DNA of 64,000 bases from Halosimplex salinum (lineage in GTDB: Archaea; Halobacteriota; Halobacteria; Halobacteriales; Haloarculaceae): positions 111,483 to 175,482 of the forward strand of contig NZ_QWGG01000009.1 in the NCBI RefSeq assembly GCF_003730195.1, in the 5' to 3' direction. Positions 1 to 7,984 of this stretch are shown here, piece by piece; position 1 is the stretch's first letter; every line of letters begins with the position of its first letter. A program made the translations under genes and the position numbers. The notes beneath the pieces were generated by a model. The model saw only the letters and a program-made list of their open reading frames with translations. It had not been told where the DNA came from and searched no databases.

Positions 1-642
1 GATCAGGACGTCACTCGTCTGCCCCGACTGTGAGTTGTCCTTCGCGTTCGACGGGGACCACTTCTGGACGATGTCCAGCGTGCCGTCGCCCGTGAGGTCG
101 CCCAGACTCGCGTCGTTCGCGTGGTACGTGATCGTCTCGCCGTTCTCGCCCTCGACCGGGTCGGGCCTGTTCAGCGGGATCTCCTTGTACTGGTCGTCCC
201 ACACCTCGACCGGCTCGGACATACCGGGCTTTCGACCGTCGGCTTTGCGCTCACCGCCGGACCGCCCGTTGCCGACCGCTCGAACGGCGTAGGTCGAGTC
301 GGTCGTCCCGTCGGGGTCGAGGTAGTTCGTGCTGTCGGTGATCGGTTCGTCGTTCAGCCGTTCGCCGTCGCGAAACACGTGGAAGCCGAGATCGGCGGGT
401 TCGGTCCCGAACAGCCGCCATCGGAGCAGTACCCCCTCTTCCGTCGGAACGGCCACGAGCCCCCGATCGAGCGACTCCATCTGACGCGTACCGTCCGTGT
501 CGGTTCCGCTCCTCGTCCCCCTCCCAGCGGTTGCAATACCGATACCGCCGGCCCCCAGCGCCGCCGTCCCGGCAGTGATTCCCCCGAGGAACTGGCGTCG
601 AGACTGTCGATACCGTCCTTCGCTTTTGTCCGAATCTGACAT
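1..642 (-). CDS. Rhamnogalacturonan lyase, PL11 family, Tat-exported (5' part only)
   Basis: The reverse strand from ATG at 642 stays open to the left edge (214 codons), so the 3' part of the gene is outside the window. The N-terminus has a twin-arginine signal (SRRQFLGG near residue 14, then an Ala/Gly-rich hydrophobic run), so the enzyme is probably exported folded. The mature part carries PL11 hallmarks: ESLDRGLVAV, LLRWRLFGTEP, FHVFRDGERLNDEPITDSTN, then DLTGDGTLDIVQKW and PSNAKDNSQSGQT at the edge. PL11 enzymes cleave the rhamnose-galacturonate backbone of pectin by beta-elimination. This suggests use of plant polysaccharide. The family call is strong; endo or exo mode cannot be judged. 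It is oriented away from the prolyl-tRNA-synthetase-like gene. Confidence 0.9.
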   Translation of the reverse strand, partial: MSDSDKSEGRYRQSRRQFLGGITAGTAALGAGGIGIATAGRGTRSGTDTDGTRQMESLDRGLVAVPTEEGVLLRWRLFGTEPADLGFHVFRDGERLNDEPITDSTNYLDPDGTTDSTYAVRAVGNGRSGGERKADGRKPGMSEPVEVWDDQYKEIPLNRPDPVEGENGETITYHANDASLGDLTGDGTLDIVQKWSPSNAKDNSQSGQTSDVLI

Positions 643-1196
643 TGTCTTTCTCGCCACGATGTTCCCATTTGTGGTCATTTTGTATGAACGTTTGGGAATG
701 TTAACCATACGCAAGTTATTATTCGATAATGTATCAAATGATCTTAACTTGTCGGAGCCGTCCGCTTCGGGCACGTCTCTGTCGGAGAGTAGATAGCCGA
801 CACGGGCGAATCACGCGCCGTCGCATCGAGTTAGTTCGACCGCCGTCGGACTCGCATCTCCTAAACCGCGCTCCCGGACCGACGAGGCCGATAGAATCCG
901 CGGGCCAGACGACGACTGATCTGACGACCGGATTTCGACCATTCTACTATTACATCTACATTCGAGAACGTGAACCGCTCACAAACCCACCCAACGACTA
1001 TGTCGACGGACGGTGGAACGCCAGACGCACCGATGACGACGACACACGCGATGGACCGCGGGACCGCGAAAGCGGCTCGCGGCCGTGTTCCGGCAGTATC
1101 GAACCGATAGCGGCTGGTTTTCGACAGTATCGAAGCGCAGAGACCACCAGCGACAGCGCCACAGACAGCGTCGGCGTCACGACCGGAGGCGTCTCG
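643..1196. other. 554-bp intergenic region between divergent genes
   Basis: Holds the promoter of the leftward lyase: an AT-rich stretch at about 690-745 with a small palindrome, ATTAT-TCG-ATAAT, at 718-730. To the right, CAGTATCGAA occurs twice (1094-1103 and 1125-1134), 31 bp apart, upstream of the synthetase-like gene; spaced operator half-sites are possible. A 36-codon ORF at 1000-1110 has no support. No RNA gene is seen. Confidence 0.5.
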
Positions 1197-2498
1197 ATGC
1201 GGCGTAGCGAGGTGTTCCTCGCCACGAGCCGCGAAGCGCCCGACGCCGGCACCGACGTAGTCGCGCTCATGCGGCGCGCCGGACTGGTACGCGAGTTCGG
1301 GAGCGGGCTCTGGGGCTTCCTGCCCACCGGCGAACGCGTCCGACGGACGGTCCAGAGCCGGGTCACCGCGGCGATGGAGAACTGCGGCGGCCAGCGGATC
1401 AGTCTGCCCGCGCTCCAGTACAGCGGCATCTGGGAGGAGAGCGGCCGCTGGCGGGCGTTCGAGGACGAGATGTTCACCCTCGAGAACCGCGACGGACAGG
1501 CGATGTGCCTGGCGCCCTCTCACGAGGAGGGAGTCGTCCACCTCGTCGACGGGCGCGTCCGCTCGCACGACGACCTGCCCCTCCTCGTCTACCAGGTGAC
1601 CGAGAAGTACCGCGACGACCACGCGCGTAACGGCCTCGTCCGGTGCAAGGCGTTCACGATGAAAGACGCCTACAGCCTGCACGCGAGCGAGGAAAGCCTC
1701 CGCGAGACCTACGAGACGGTCCGGGCGGCGTACCTGCGGGTCTTCGAGGACATCGGCCTCGACGTGGCGGTCGTCGACGCGGAGAACAGCGTCATGGGCG
1801 GCCCCGACTCCGAGGAGTTCGTCGCGCCCGTCGAGCGCGGGAGCGACGCGCTGGTCCACTGCTCGGTCGCGAACTGCCGATTCGGCGTGACGGACGAAGG
1901 CGAGCGGTTCGGCGAGTTCGCCGGGGGCGACACCTGCCCCGACTGCGGTGGTCGACTCGTCGCGGACGAGGGCATCGAAGTCGGTCACGTGTTCGAACTC
2001 GGGACGCGTTACGCCGAGGCGATGGACCTGACCGTCGACGGACCCGTCGGTGAGACGCCCGTCGTGATGGGCAGTTACGGGCTGGGCGTGACCAGAGTCG
2101 TCCAGACGCTCGTCCAGCAGGCGGGCGGCACCGTCGAGGACGGGTGTCGCTGGCCCGTCACCGACTGGGGGACGGTCGCGCCCTACCGCGCTGCCGTCGT
2201 CCCCCTGGACTACGAGAGCGGACACGGCGCCGTCGCCGACGACCTCCACGAGGCGCTCGGTCCCGACGGCGCGCTCCTGTTCGACGACCCCGGCCAGTCC
2301 ATCGGCGAGCGCTTCGCCGAGGCGGGACTGCTGGGCGTCCCCGCGACGGTCGTCGTCGGGAACCACTACGACGAGACCGGCGAGGTCGAGGTGGAGGACG
2401 CCGACGGGCGGACGGAGTCGGTCGCGCCCGGAGACGTCCCCGCGCTCGTCGACGCGTCCGTCGGGAGCCGCTCGGTCCGGGACGGGAGCGGGACGTGA
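1197..2498 (+). CDS. Bacterial-type prolyl-tRNA synthetase homologue without the editing (INS) insertion
   Basis: 433 residues. The upstream frame is open, but ATG 1197 is chosen because GGAGG lies eight bases before it and MRRSEVFLATSREAPDAG matches the N-terminus of bacterial ProRS. Class II motifs are recognisable: LPTGERV, APSHEE, KYRDDHARNGLVRCKAFTMK (motif 2) and GSYGLGVTR (motif 3), followed by an HGTP anticodon-binding domain. Bacterial ProRS is about 570 residues because of an INS editing domain. Here that region is only a short Cys-containing linker (CSVANC, CPDCGG), comparable to INS-less alphaproteobacterial enzymes. In motif 2, the REF usual in bacterial ProRS is KAF. Archaea normally use a different ProRS type, so this is probably an acquired paralogue, either a second ProRS or an amino-acid-activating relative with another job. 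Confidence 0.8.
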   Translation: MRRSEVFLATSREAPDAGTDVVALMRRAGLVREFGSGLWGFLPTGERVRRTVQSRVTAAMENCGGQRISLPALQYSGIWEESGRWRAFEDEMFTLENRDGQAMCLAPSHEEGVVHLVDGRVRSHDDLPLLVYQVTEKYRDDHARNGLVRCKAFTMKDAYSLHASEESLRETYETVRAAYLRVFEDIGLDVAVVDAENSVMGGPDSEEFVAPVERGSDALVHCSVANCRFGVTDEGERFGEFAGGDTCPDCGGRLVADEGIEVGHVFELGTRYAEAMDLTVDGPVGETPVVMGSYGLGVTRVVQTLVQQAGGTVEDGCRWPVTDWGTVAPYRAAVVPLDYESGHGAVADDLHEALGPDGALLFDDPGQSIGERFAEAGLLGVPATVVVGNHYDETGEVEVEDADGRTESVAPGDVPALVDASVGSRSVRDGSGT

Positions 2499-2536
2499 TC
2501 CGAACCCACTTATCGACCTCCGGCTAGGCGTAGTCA

Positions 2537-2710
2537 ATGGTCTCACGACACGCGAGCGAAACCGCGCTGCTCGTCGCCGTCGGCGTCGTCGGATTCGTCA
2601 CCGCTCAGTCGCTCCAGTTGCCCGAAGTACTCGCTGGTCTCGTCCTGGTCGCGTTCGCCGTGGTCGGGCCGACGGTCCGTCGCGAGCAGCGTCGTCGCGG
2701 CGAGGCCTGA
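2537..2710 (+). CDS. Small membrane protein, 57 aa (paralogue of the one at 4806)
   Basis: Begins MVSRHASETALLVAVGVVGF and ends GPTVRREQRRRGEA: a short cytosolic start, two hydrophobic stretches (about residues 9-25 and 31-46) and a basic tail. The protein at 4806-4979 has exactly the same length and layout (start MVSRDTRETALLVVLAVVGF, end GPTVRDEWRRRQEA), which supports both as real genes. Function unknown. The pair brackets the GST/DoxX/HxlR genes. Confidence 0.75.
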   Translation: MVSRHASETALLVAVGVVGFVTAQSLQLPEVLAGLVLVAFAVVGPTVRREQRRRGEA

Positions 2711-2718
2711 CCGACACC

Positions 2719-3693
2719 TCATCGACCCGCGACGAGGTCCGGCGGGCTTCCGGGCAGTTCGTTCCGGTCGTGGGGCGCCTCGAAGTCGATTTCGGGACCC
2801 ACCGGGACGAACCCGGTCGGGTTGATATGGTCGTGGCTGCGGTAGTAGTGTTCCTCGATGTGGTCCAGATTCACCGTCTCGGCGACGGAACCGGTCTGGT
2901 AGACGTCCCGCGTGAACCCCCAGAGATTGTCGTAGTCGGTCAGGCGGCGGACGTTGCACTTGAAGTGCGTGTGGTAGACGGCGTCGAACCGGACCAGCGT
3001 CGGGAACAGCCGCAGGTCCGCCAGCGTCAGGCGGTCGCCGAGCAGGTACCGCCGGTCGGAGAGGTGGGCCTCCCAGCGGTCGAGCGCGTCGAAGACCGTC
3101 TCGACGGCGTCCTCGTACTCGCGCTGGGACTCCGCGAACCCGGCGTGGTAGACGCCGCGGTTGAGCGGACGGTAGAGTTCGCCGATGTAGTGGTCGATCT
3201 CGTCGCGGTGGGCCTCGGGGTAGAGGTCCACGCCACGGTAGTCGGCGAAGGCGTCGGCGAGCGTCCGCATGATCTCGTCGGACTCCTCGTTGACGATGGT
3301 CCCCGCCTGCTCGTCCCAGAGGACCGGCACGGACACCCGCCCAGTGTAGTCGGGGTCGGCCTCGGTGTACACCTCGCGGAGGTAGTCGCTGCCGTGGAGG
3401 CGGTCGGGCGTACAGCCGTCTTTCCCGGGCGTGAACTCCCAGCCGTCGTCGCGCCGGTGCGGGTCGACGACGCTGACGCCGATGGCGTCGTCGAGTCCGA
3501 GGAGCGCTCGGGTCAGGAGCGTCCCGTGGGCCCACGGACAGGCCCAGGAGACGTAGAGGTGATACCGCTCCGGGTCGGCGGGGTGTCGGTCGGTTCCGAT
3601 CTCGCCCCGGAACGCGGTCTCCTCGTAGTCGAAGTCCGCGCGGTCGTCGTTCGTCACGTCGCTCAGCCAGTCGCCGTCGATGAGTCGTCCCAT
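2719..3693 (-). CDS. Glutathione S-transferase family protein (glutathionyl-hydroquinone-reductase-like)
   Basis: 324 residues, the usual length of the Xi-class/YqjG/ECM4 family. The thioredoxin-like N-terminal domain carries the catalytic motif WACPWAH (Cys52); an all-helical GST C-terminal domain follows with YLLGDRLTLADLRLFPTLVR. These enzymes reduce S-conjugated hydroquinones. Haloarchaea make gamma-glutamylcysteine rather than glutathione, so the thiol partner is probably that (inference). It lies 43 bp downstream of, and co-directional with, the DoxX gene, next to a divergent HxlR regulator: a typical electrophile or quinone stress arrangement. A second family member is at 45701-46699. 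Confidence 0.9.
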   Translation of the reverse strand: MGRLIDGDWLSDVTNDDRADFDYEETAFRGEIGTDRHPADPERYHLYVSWACPWAHGTLLTRALLGLDDAIGVSVVDPHRRDDGWEFTPGKDGCTPDRLHGSDYLREVYTEADPDYTGRVSVPVLWDEQAGTIVNEESDEIMRTLADAFADYRGVDLYPEAHRDEIDHYIGELYRPLNRGVYHAGFAESQREYEDAVETVFDALDRWEAHLSDRRYLLGDRLTLADLRLFPTLVRFDAVYHTHFKCNVRRLTDYDNLWGFTRDVYQTGSVAETVNLDHIEEHYYRSHDHINPTGFVPVGPEIDFEAPHDRNELPGSPPDLVAGR

Positions 3694-3736
3694 TGGTGTG
3701 GTCTGTGTGGTAGCTGTAGTTCGTACTGTGAGCGAT

Positions 3737-4156
3737 TCAGGCGACCGAGGCGCCGACCGCGTACGGCCACGGCGTCGTCGAGAGCGCGAGGAAGACCAGC
3801 GCCGCGCCGGCCAGTCCCGCGTTCTTCAGGAAGTGTATCTGCTCGTTCTGCCGGTCCGTCCCCTTCTCGGTCCAGAAGTCGTGCATCACCGGCGTGACGC
3901 CGACGAGGAAGCCGACCACGAGAAGTGCCCCCACGAGCGGGAACGCGCCCAGCAGGATCGACGCTGCGCCGGCGACCAGCGCGACGCTCGACAGCGGCAC
4001 GAGAATCCGCGGCGCCGGCGCGCCCTTCTGTTCGGCGTAGGCGACGGTGTTCTCCAGATCGAGCAGGTTACCGAGCGCCAGGAAGCCCAGCACGGCCGCG
4101 AACAGCCCGCGACCGGCCAACAGCGCGACCCCGGCGGCCGTCGACTCGAACACCAT
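3737..4156 (-). CDS. DoxX family membrane protein
   Basis: 139 residues, four hydrophobic segments (about 7-28, 50-68, 70-90, 112-130) and the DoxX-like pattern GRGLFAAVLGFLALGNLLD, with HDFW and NEQIHFLKNAGL later. DoxX-type proteins are small quinone-linked membrane proteins tied to redox and sulfur metabolism. The start codon overlaps the stop of the upstream 43-aa ORF (TGATG), which suggests coupled translation. The GST follows, so the promoter near 4305 probably drives all three. Confidence 0.85.
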   Translation of the reverse strand: MVFESTAAGVALLAGRGLFAAVLGFLALGNLLDLENTVAYAEQKGAPAPRILVPLSSVALVAGAASILLGAFPLVGALLVVGFLVGVTPVMHDFWTEKGTDRQNEQIHFLKNAGLAGAALVFLALSTTPWPYAVGASVA

Positions 4157-4287
4157 CAGGCCGACACCTCACCGGATTCGCCGCTCACCGCGATGTCCAT
4201 CGCGTCCGATTCCGCCAGTTCCGCGTCGATGCGTCCGAATGCGTGCGTTTCGTTCATCGCAATACGGACTTTCGCCGACACCGACAT
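4156..4287 (-). CDS. Possible 43-aa leader protein translationally coupled to doxX
   Basis: Starts MSVSAKVRIAMNETHAFGRI and ends SGESGEVSA. Its TGA overlaps the ATG of the DoxX gene. The ATG is about 24 bases from a TATA-like stretch (4295-4312), matching a leaderless haloarchaeal transcript, and third codon positions are mostly G or C. No family recognised. It could also be only the translated leader of the doxX-GST mRNA. Confidence 0.5.
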   Translation of the reverse strand: MSVSAKVRIAMNETHAFGRIDAELAESDAMDIAVSGESGEVSA

Positions 4288-4330
4288 AAGTATCAGGTAT
4301 ATTATAGTATATCGGGTTGGGTGGAGTAAA

Positions 4331-4354
4331 CCGGGTATACCGCGGTGTACCGGG
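4331..4354. promoter_or_regulatory. 24-bp inverted repeat, candidate HxlR operator
   Basis: Half-sites CCGGGTATACCG and CGGTGTACCGGG match as an inverted repeat at 10 of 12 positions with no spacer. The site lies between the divergent doxX-GST operon and the HxlR gene, next to an AT-rich promoter core (4290-4312). HxlR regulators bind such palindromes and often control a divergent redox gene. Binding here is inferred. Confidence 0.55.
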
Positions 4355-4403
4355 ACGTGTCGGAGCGGAGGACTTTTCGCGGGACCGGTCGAACCGTGAG
4401 ACG

Positions 4404-4763
4404 ATGCAGACGAACGACCCGGACGACCCGTTCGCGGACGTGGACCCGCAGGCGTGTCCGACGGCGGAGTCGCTGGAAGTGATCGGGACGCAGTGGCGGC
4501 TCAACGTCCTCCACGACCTGCAGGACGGGGAGTTGCGGTTCAACGAACTCAAGGAGGCGACGGGGGCCAGCTCGCGGACGCTCTCGCAGTCGCTGGACGC
4601 GCTGACCGATGCGGGCCTCGTCGACAAGCGCATGGAGGAGGCCGCGCCCGTCGCGACGTACTACTCGCTGACGGAGAAGGGCGAAGCGCTCGGCCCCGTC
4701 TTCGACGAACTCGACGCGTGGGCCCGCGAGTACGTCGACCCGACCGACTACACCGAGGAGTAG
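4404..4763 (+). CDS. HxlR family transcriptional regulator
   Basis: 119 residues from ATG 4404 (MQTNDPDDPF); the open frame upstream is not conserved-looking. Winged-helix HxlR features: ACPTAESLEVIGTQWRLNVL, LRFNELKEATGASSRTLSQS, then a wing ending YYSLTEKGEAL. The CPT cysteine near the N-terminus is typical of redox- or electrophile-sensing HxlR members. It is divergent from doxX-GST and probably controls that operon through the palindrome at 4331-4354. Confidence 0.9.
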   Translation: MQTNDPDDPFADVDPQACPTAESLEVIGTQWRLNVLHDLQDGELRFNELKEATGASSRTLSQSLDALTDAGLVDKRMEEAAPVATYYSLTEKGEALGPVFDELDAWAREYVDPTDYTEE

Positions 4764-4805
4764 CCGGCCAGTCGATTTTTCACGCCGCCGGTTCCAGCCT
4801 GCGCC

Positions 4806-4979
4806 ATGGTCTCCCGCGATACGAGAGAGACGGCACTGCTCGTGGTCCTGGCGGTCGTCGGATTCGTCGTCGCCTCCGCTCTCGGGGCCCCTGAACCCGT
4901 CGCCTGGGGGTTCCTCATCGCAGTCGGCGGGGTCGGCCCCACCGTCCGCGACGAGTGGCGCCGTCGTCAGGAAGCGTGA
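4806..4979 (+). CDS. Small membrane protein, 57 aa (paralogue of the one at 2537)
   Basis: Reads MVSRDTRETALLVVLAVVGF, a second hydrophobic stretch, then GPTVRDEWRRRQEA. Same length and organisation as 2537-2710. It starts 42 bp after the HxlR gene in the same direction. Function unknown; two predicted membrane helices and a basic C-terminal tail. Confidence 0.75.
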   Translation: MVSRDTRETALLVVLAVVGFVVASALGAPEPVAWGFLIAVGGVGPTVRDEWRRRQEA

Positions 4980-5055
4980 CCGTCCCCCGAGCGCGTTCTC
5001 CTCCTGAAATCGATTTCAGCGATCGGTTAAGCGTCTCGCGCCCCACCGATCGGGT

Positions 5056-6063
5056 ATGACCACTACCGCGTACGCCGCGCTCGACGACCGCCTGCTGGTC
5101 GTCCACGACGGCGCGGACGAGTGGACCGCCAGCGAACGCCTCGTCGGCCGCGATTTCGAGTCGGTCGCCGCCAGCGCGGAGCGCCCAGAGCGGGCCTTCG
5201 CCGGAACGGTCGAGTCGGGAATCCAGCGCACCACCGACGGCGGCGACACCTGGGAGCGCGTCGCGCCCGATATCGACGACCGGGTCACCGCGCTGCTCGT
5301 GAGTCCACACGACCCCGACACGGTGTGGGCTGGAACCGAACCCTCCGCTGTCTACCGCTCGACGGACGGCGGCGACTCGTGGGCGTCGCTCCCGCCGCTC
5401 TCGGACCTCCCCTCGGAGTCCCAGTGGGCGTTCCCGCCGCGGCCCCACACACACCACGTCCGCTGGCTCGAATCGGACCCGACCGACTCACAGCGCCTCT
5501 ACGTCGCCATCGAGGCCGGGGCGCTGGTCCGCACGGACGACGGCGGCGAGACGTGGCAGGACAGGCCAGACGGCGCTCGCAGGGACAATCACACGCTCGC
5601 TACCCACCCCGACGCGGAGGGGCGCGTCTACACCGCCGCCGGCGACGGCTACGCCCAGTCCGAAGACGGCGGCGACACGTGGGACTACCCGCAGGACGGC
5701 CTCGGCCACCGCTACGTCTGGGGGCTGGCCGTCCCTCGCTCCGACCCCGACACCGTCGTCGTGAGCGCCGCGAACGGCCCGCGGAGCGCCCACAGCGTCT
5801 CGACCGCCGAAGCCTACGTCTACCGGACCACGAACGTCGGCCGCGACGAGGCCACGGAGTGGGACCTCGCCATGGACGGCCTCCCCGAAGCGCGGGGCAC
5901 CGTCCGTTCCGTTCTGGCGGCCGCGGGCGGGCCGACGCTGTTCGCCCTCAACAACCGCGGCCTCTACCGCTCGACCGACGCCGGCGCGTCGTGGGGACGG
6001 ATCGATATCGAGTGGTCCGACGACTACGAGTCACAGACCCCGCGTTCGCTCGCGGTGGTCTGA
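5056..6063 (+). CDS. BNR/sialidase-type beta-propeller protein
   Basis: 335 residues with repeated Asp-box/BNR motifs: RTTDGGDTWERV, RSTDGGDSWASL, RTDDGGETWQDR, QSEDGGDTWDYP and RSTDAGASWGRI. This predicts a beta-propeller of the VPS10/BNR superfamily. There is no signal peptide, so it is probably cytosolic. Haloarchaeal members are often labelled glycosyl hydrolase or exo-alpha-sialidase, but no catalytic residues can be assigned here. It stands alone, with 76 bp upstream. Confidence 0.85.
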   Translation: MTTTAYAALDDRLLVVHDGADEWTASERLVGRDFESVAASAERPERAFAGTVESGIQRTTDGGDTWERVAPDIDDRVTALLVSPHDPDTVWAGTEPSAVYRSTDGGDSWASLPPLSDLPSESQWAFPPRPHTHHVRWLESDPTDSQRLYVAIEAGALVRTDDGGETWQDRPDGARRDNHTLATHPDAEGRVYTAAGDGYAQSEDGGDTWDYPQDGLGHRYVWGLAVPRSDPDTVVVSAANGPRSAHSVSTAEAYVYRTTNVGRDEATEWDLAMDGLPEARGTVRSVLAAAGGPTLFALNNRGLYRSTDAGASWGRIDIEWSDDYESQTPRSLAVV

Positions 6064-6089
6064 GCGGTAATCTCGGTTGGTTGACGCGC

Positions 6090-6476
6090 TCAGAGCGCCG
6101 CGCCCACGCCGTACACGACCATCGTCGTCACGATAGACGCCGCCATCGCCACCGCGAACACCTGGAACGCCCGGATCCGGTCCTGTTTGACCGCATCCGC
6201 GTCGTCGATGCTCCCCGCGTCGCCGCCCGACCCGGACAGATCGTAGCGCGCCAGCGCACCGAAGGCCACGCAGAAGCCCATCCGGTCCTGCACGACGCCG
6301 ACGAACCCGCCGAACAGGAACGGGAACGCGCCCAGCAGGAGCCCCGCAGGTCGCCCCGTCGCGAGGACGAAGCCGACGTAGGCCGCCGCGGCGAGGAAGG
6401 AGAGCGCCCCCGCTGTACGGCGCTTGCGCCGCTCGTCGCGTCCGATGTTGCAGACGCCCGGCCGATACTCGCTCAT
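6090..6476 (-). CDS. Conserved membrane protein with CNIG and FCVAFG motifs
   Basis: 128 residues from ATG 6476 (MSEYRPGVCNIGRDERRKRR). Three hydrophobic segments: about 25-45, 48-66 and 105-125. Cysteines in VCNIG and GFCVAFGA flank the first two helices, which could mean metal or thiol chemistry at the membrane. I do not recognise a functional family. It is convergent with the BNR gene, with 26 bp between their stops. Confidence 0.7.
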   Translation of the reverse strand: MSEYRPGVCNIGRDERRKRRTAGALSFLAAAAYVGFVLATGRPAGLLLGAFPFLFGGFVGVVQDRMGFCVAFGALARYDLSGSGGDAGSIDDADAVKQDRIRAFQVFAVAMAASIVTTMVVYGVGAAL

Positions 6477-6595
6477 ACCCGGACGTCGAACCGTATCGGC
6501 ATAAGCGCACCAACAATCAGCGTCGGTGTCCGCAGCGTTCCGGCGGGGACGGAGCCGAGGCGGTGGCACCTCGGACTGAAAGATATTTGATGACG

Positions 6596-6613
6596 ACACG
6601 CCACGTGGCGTGT
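6596..6613. promoter_or_regulatory. Perfect 18-bp palindrome abutting a start codon
   Basis: ACACGCCACGTGGCGTGT is a perfect palindrome ending one base before ATG 6614. A TATA-like AGATATTTGA (6581-6590) lies about 27 bases upstream of that ATG. If the transcript is leaderless, the palindrome fills the space between TATA box and transcription start, a classic archaeal repressor position. Confidence 0.6.
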
Positions 6614-7843
6614 ATGCACGATTTCGTCGTCGTCGGCTGTGGCCCGGCGGGGTCGCGGTTCGCTCGCCGCGCCGCCGAGGCGGGCCGCGACGTGCTCGCC
6701 TTCGAGCAGGGCGAGGTGGGCGAGCCGCTCGCCTGCTCGGGCCACGTCTCCACCGACGTCTGGGAGTACACCCCCGAGGGCGTCCCCGAGAGCGGAGCGA
6801 ACGGGGGCTCGTCGGGAAGCGACCGCCGGGAGCGGACCGACGGTGCACGCGACCGCCTCCTCCAGAACGTCGTCTACGGGGCTCGCTTCCACCTCGGCGG
6901 CCCCCGCGGCGACCCGCAGGGCGACCCGCGGACGAACGGGCACGCCCCTGCCTCCGCCGACGGCGCAGCGACCGACAGCCGAGGCGACGCCACCGACAGC
7001 CACCCCTTCTACAAGGACGAGCAGATATCGAACGTCGTCGATCGCGTCGGCCTCGACAGGGAACTCGCCGACGCGGCGCGCGAGGCCGGCGCCGACCTCC
7101 GGGAGCACCACACGGTCGTCGGCGTCTCCGAGTTCCGCGACCGGGTCGAGGTCGAGGTGAAAGGACCGGACGGCGTCGAGACCCACGAAGCGAGGATGGT
7201 CGTCGGCTGCGACGGGCCGAAGTCCCGCGTCCGCCGGGAACTCGACATGCCCGAACCCGACGAACTGCTCCACGGCGTGCTGGGCTTCAGCGACGAGGAC
7301 GACGACACGGACTTCGTCGACGTCCACCTCACGGTCCCGGACTTCTTCGCCTGGCGGATCCCCCGCGGCGACGCGGGCGTCGAGTACGGGCTCGCGACGC
7401 CGCCCAGCGCCGACGTGCGCGAGCGCTTCGACCGGTTCACCGCCGACTACGGCGTCGAGACCGACCACCGGTGTTCGGGCCTCATCCCCGTCGGCCCGCC
7501 GGAGTCGGTGACCAGCGACCGGGCGCTCCTGATCGGCGACGCGGCCGCGCAGGTCAAGCCGTTCACCGGCGGCGGCATCCTCTACGGGATGACCGCGGCC
7601 GACCACGCCGCCCGCACGGTCGACCCGCGCCGCCCGGGAACGCTGAACGACTACGAACGCGCCTGGCGCGACGACCTCGAACGCGAGATCGAACTCGGTC
7701 ACTGGCTCCGCCGGGCGTACTCGCTCCCCGAACCCGTCCAGCGGCTGGGACTCCGGGCGTTCTCCGGCGAGATCGGTGTCCACATGGACCGGCCGACCAC
7801 GCTGTTCTCCGTCGACCAGCTGAAGTCGCTCCTGCGCGGGTGA
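6614..7843 (+). CDS. Geranylgeranyl reductase family FAD-dependent oxidoreductase
   Basis: 409 residues. N-terminal dinucleotide-binding motif VVVGCGPAGSRFARRAAEAG, the GGR signature Cys in PLACSGHVS, and the second FAD motif LLIGDAAAQVKPFTGGG. Family members saturate isoprenoid chains, for example in archaeal membrane lipids or menaquinone. The exact substrate is unknown. An acidic, low-complexity insertion at about residues 60-130 is specific to this protein. ATG 6614 is preferred to ATG 6590 because the palindrome and TATA spacing fit a leaderless start at 6614. Confidence 0.85.
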   Translation: MHDFVVVGCGPAGSRFARRAAEAGRDVLAFEQGEVGEPLACSGHVSTDVWEYTPEGVPESGANGGSSGSDRRERTDGARDRLLQNVVYGARFHLGGPRGDPQGDPRTNGHAPASADGAATDSRGDATDSHPFYKDEQISNVVDRVGLDRELADAAREAGADLREHHTVVGVSEFRDRVEVEVKGPDGVETHEARMVVGCDGPKSRVRRELDMPEPDELLHGVLGFSDEDDDTDFVDVHLTVPDFFAWRIPRGDAGVEYGLATPPSADVRERFDRFTADYGVETDHRCSGLIPVGPPESVTSDRALLIGDAAAQVKPFTGGGILYGMTAADHAARTVDPRRPGTLNDYERAWRDDLEREIELGHWLRRAYSLPEPVQRLGLRAFSGEIGVHMDRPTTLFSVDQLKSLLRG

Positions 7844-7984
7844 CGGTCCGAGCAGCGGGCCGTCGACCGGGCTCGCCTACCTGTCAGCGCCTGATGTTCA
7901 GGTGTCAGGTCGAACGCGAGACAGTTCATTCACCGAAATAAACACTTACGATGGTAGGACGTGGCATGATCGGTGTGGGTGGCA

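Noticed and set aside
1000..1110. 36-codon ORF before the ProRS-like gene
   Set aside because: No homology, no clear signal for translation, and it is likely a chance frame in GC-rich leader DNA.
861..2546. Long reverse-strand ORF opposite the ProRS-like gene
   Set aside because: Typical antisense frame of a GC-rich gene; the forward protein has clear family motifs.
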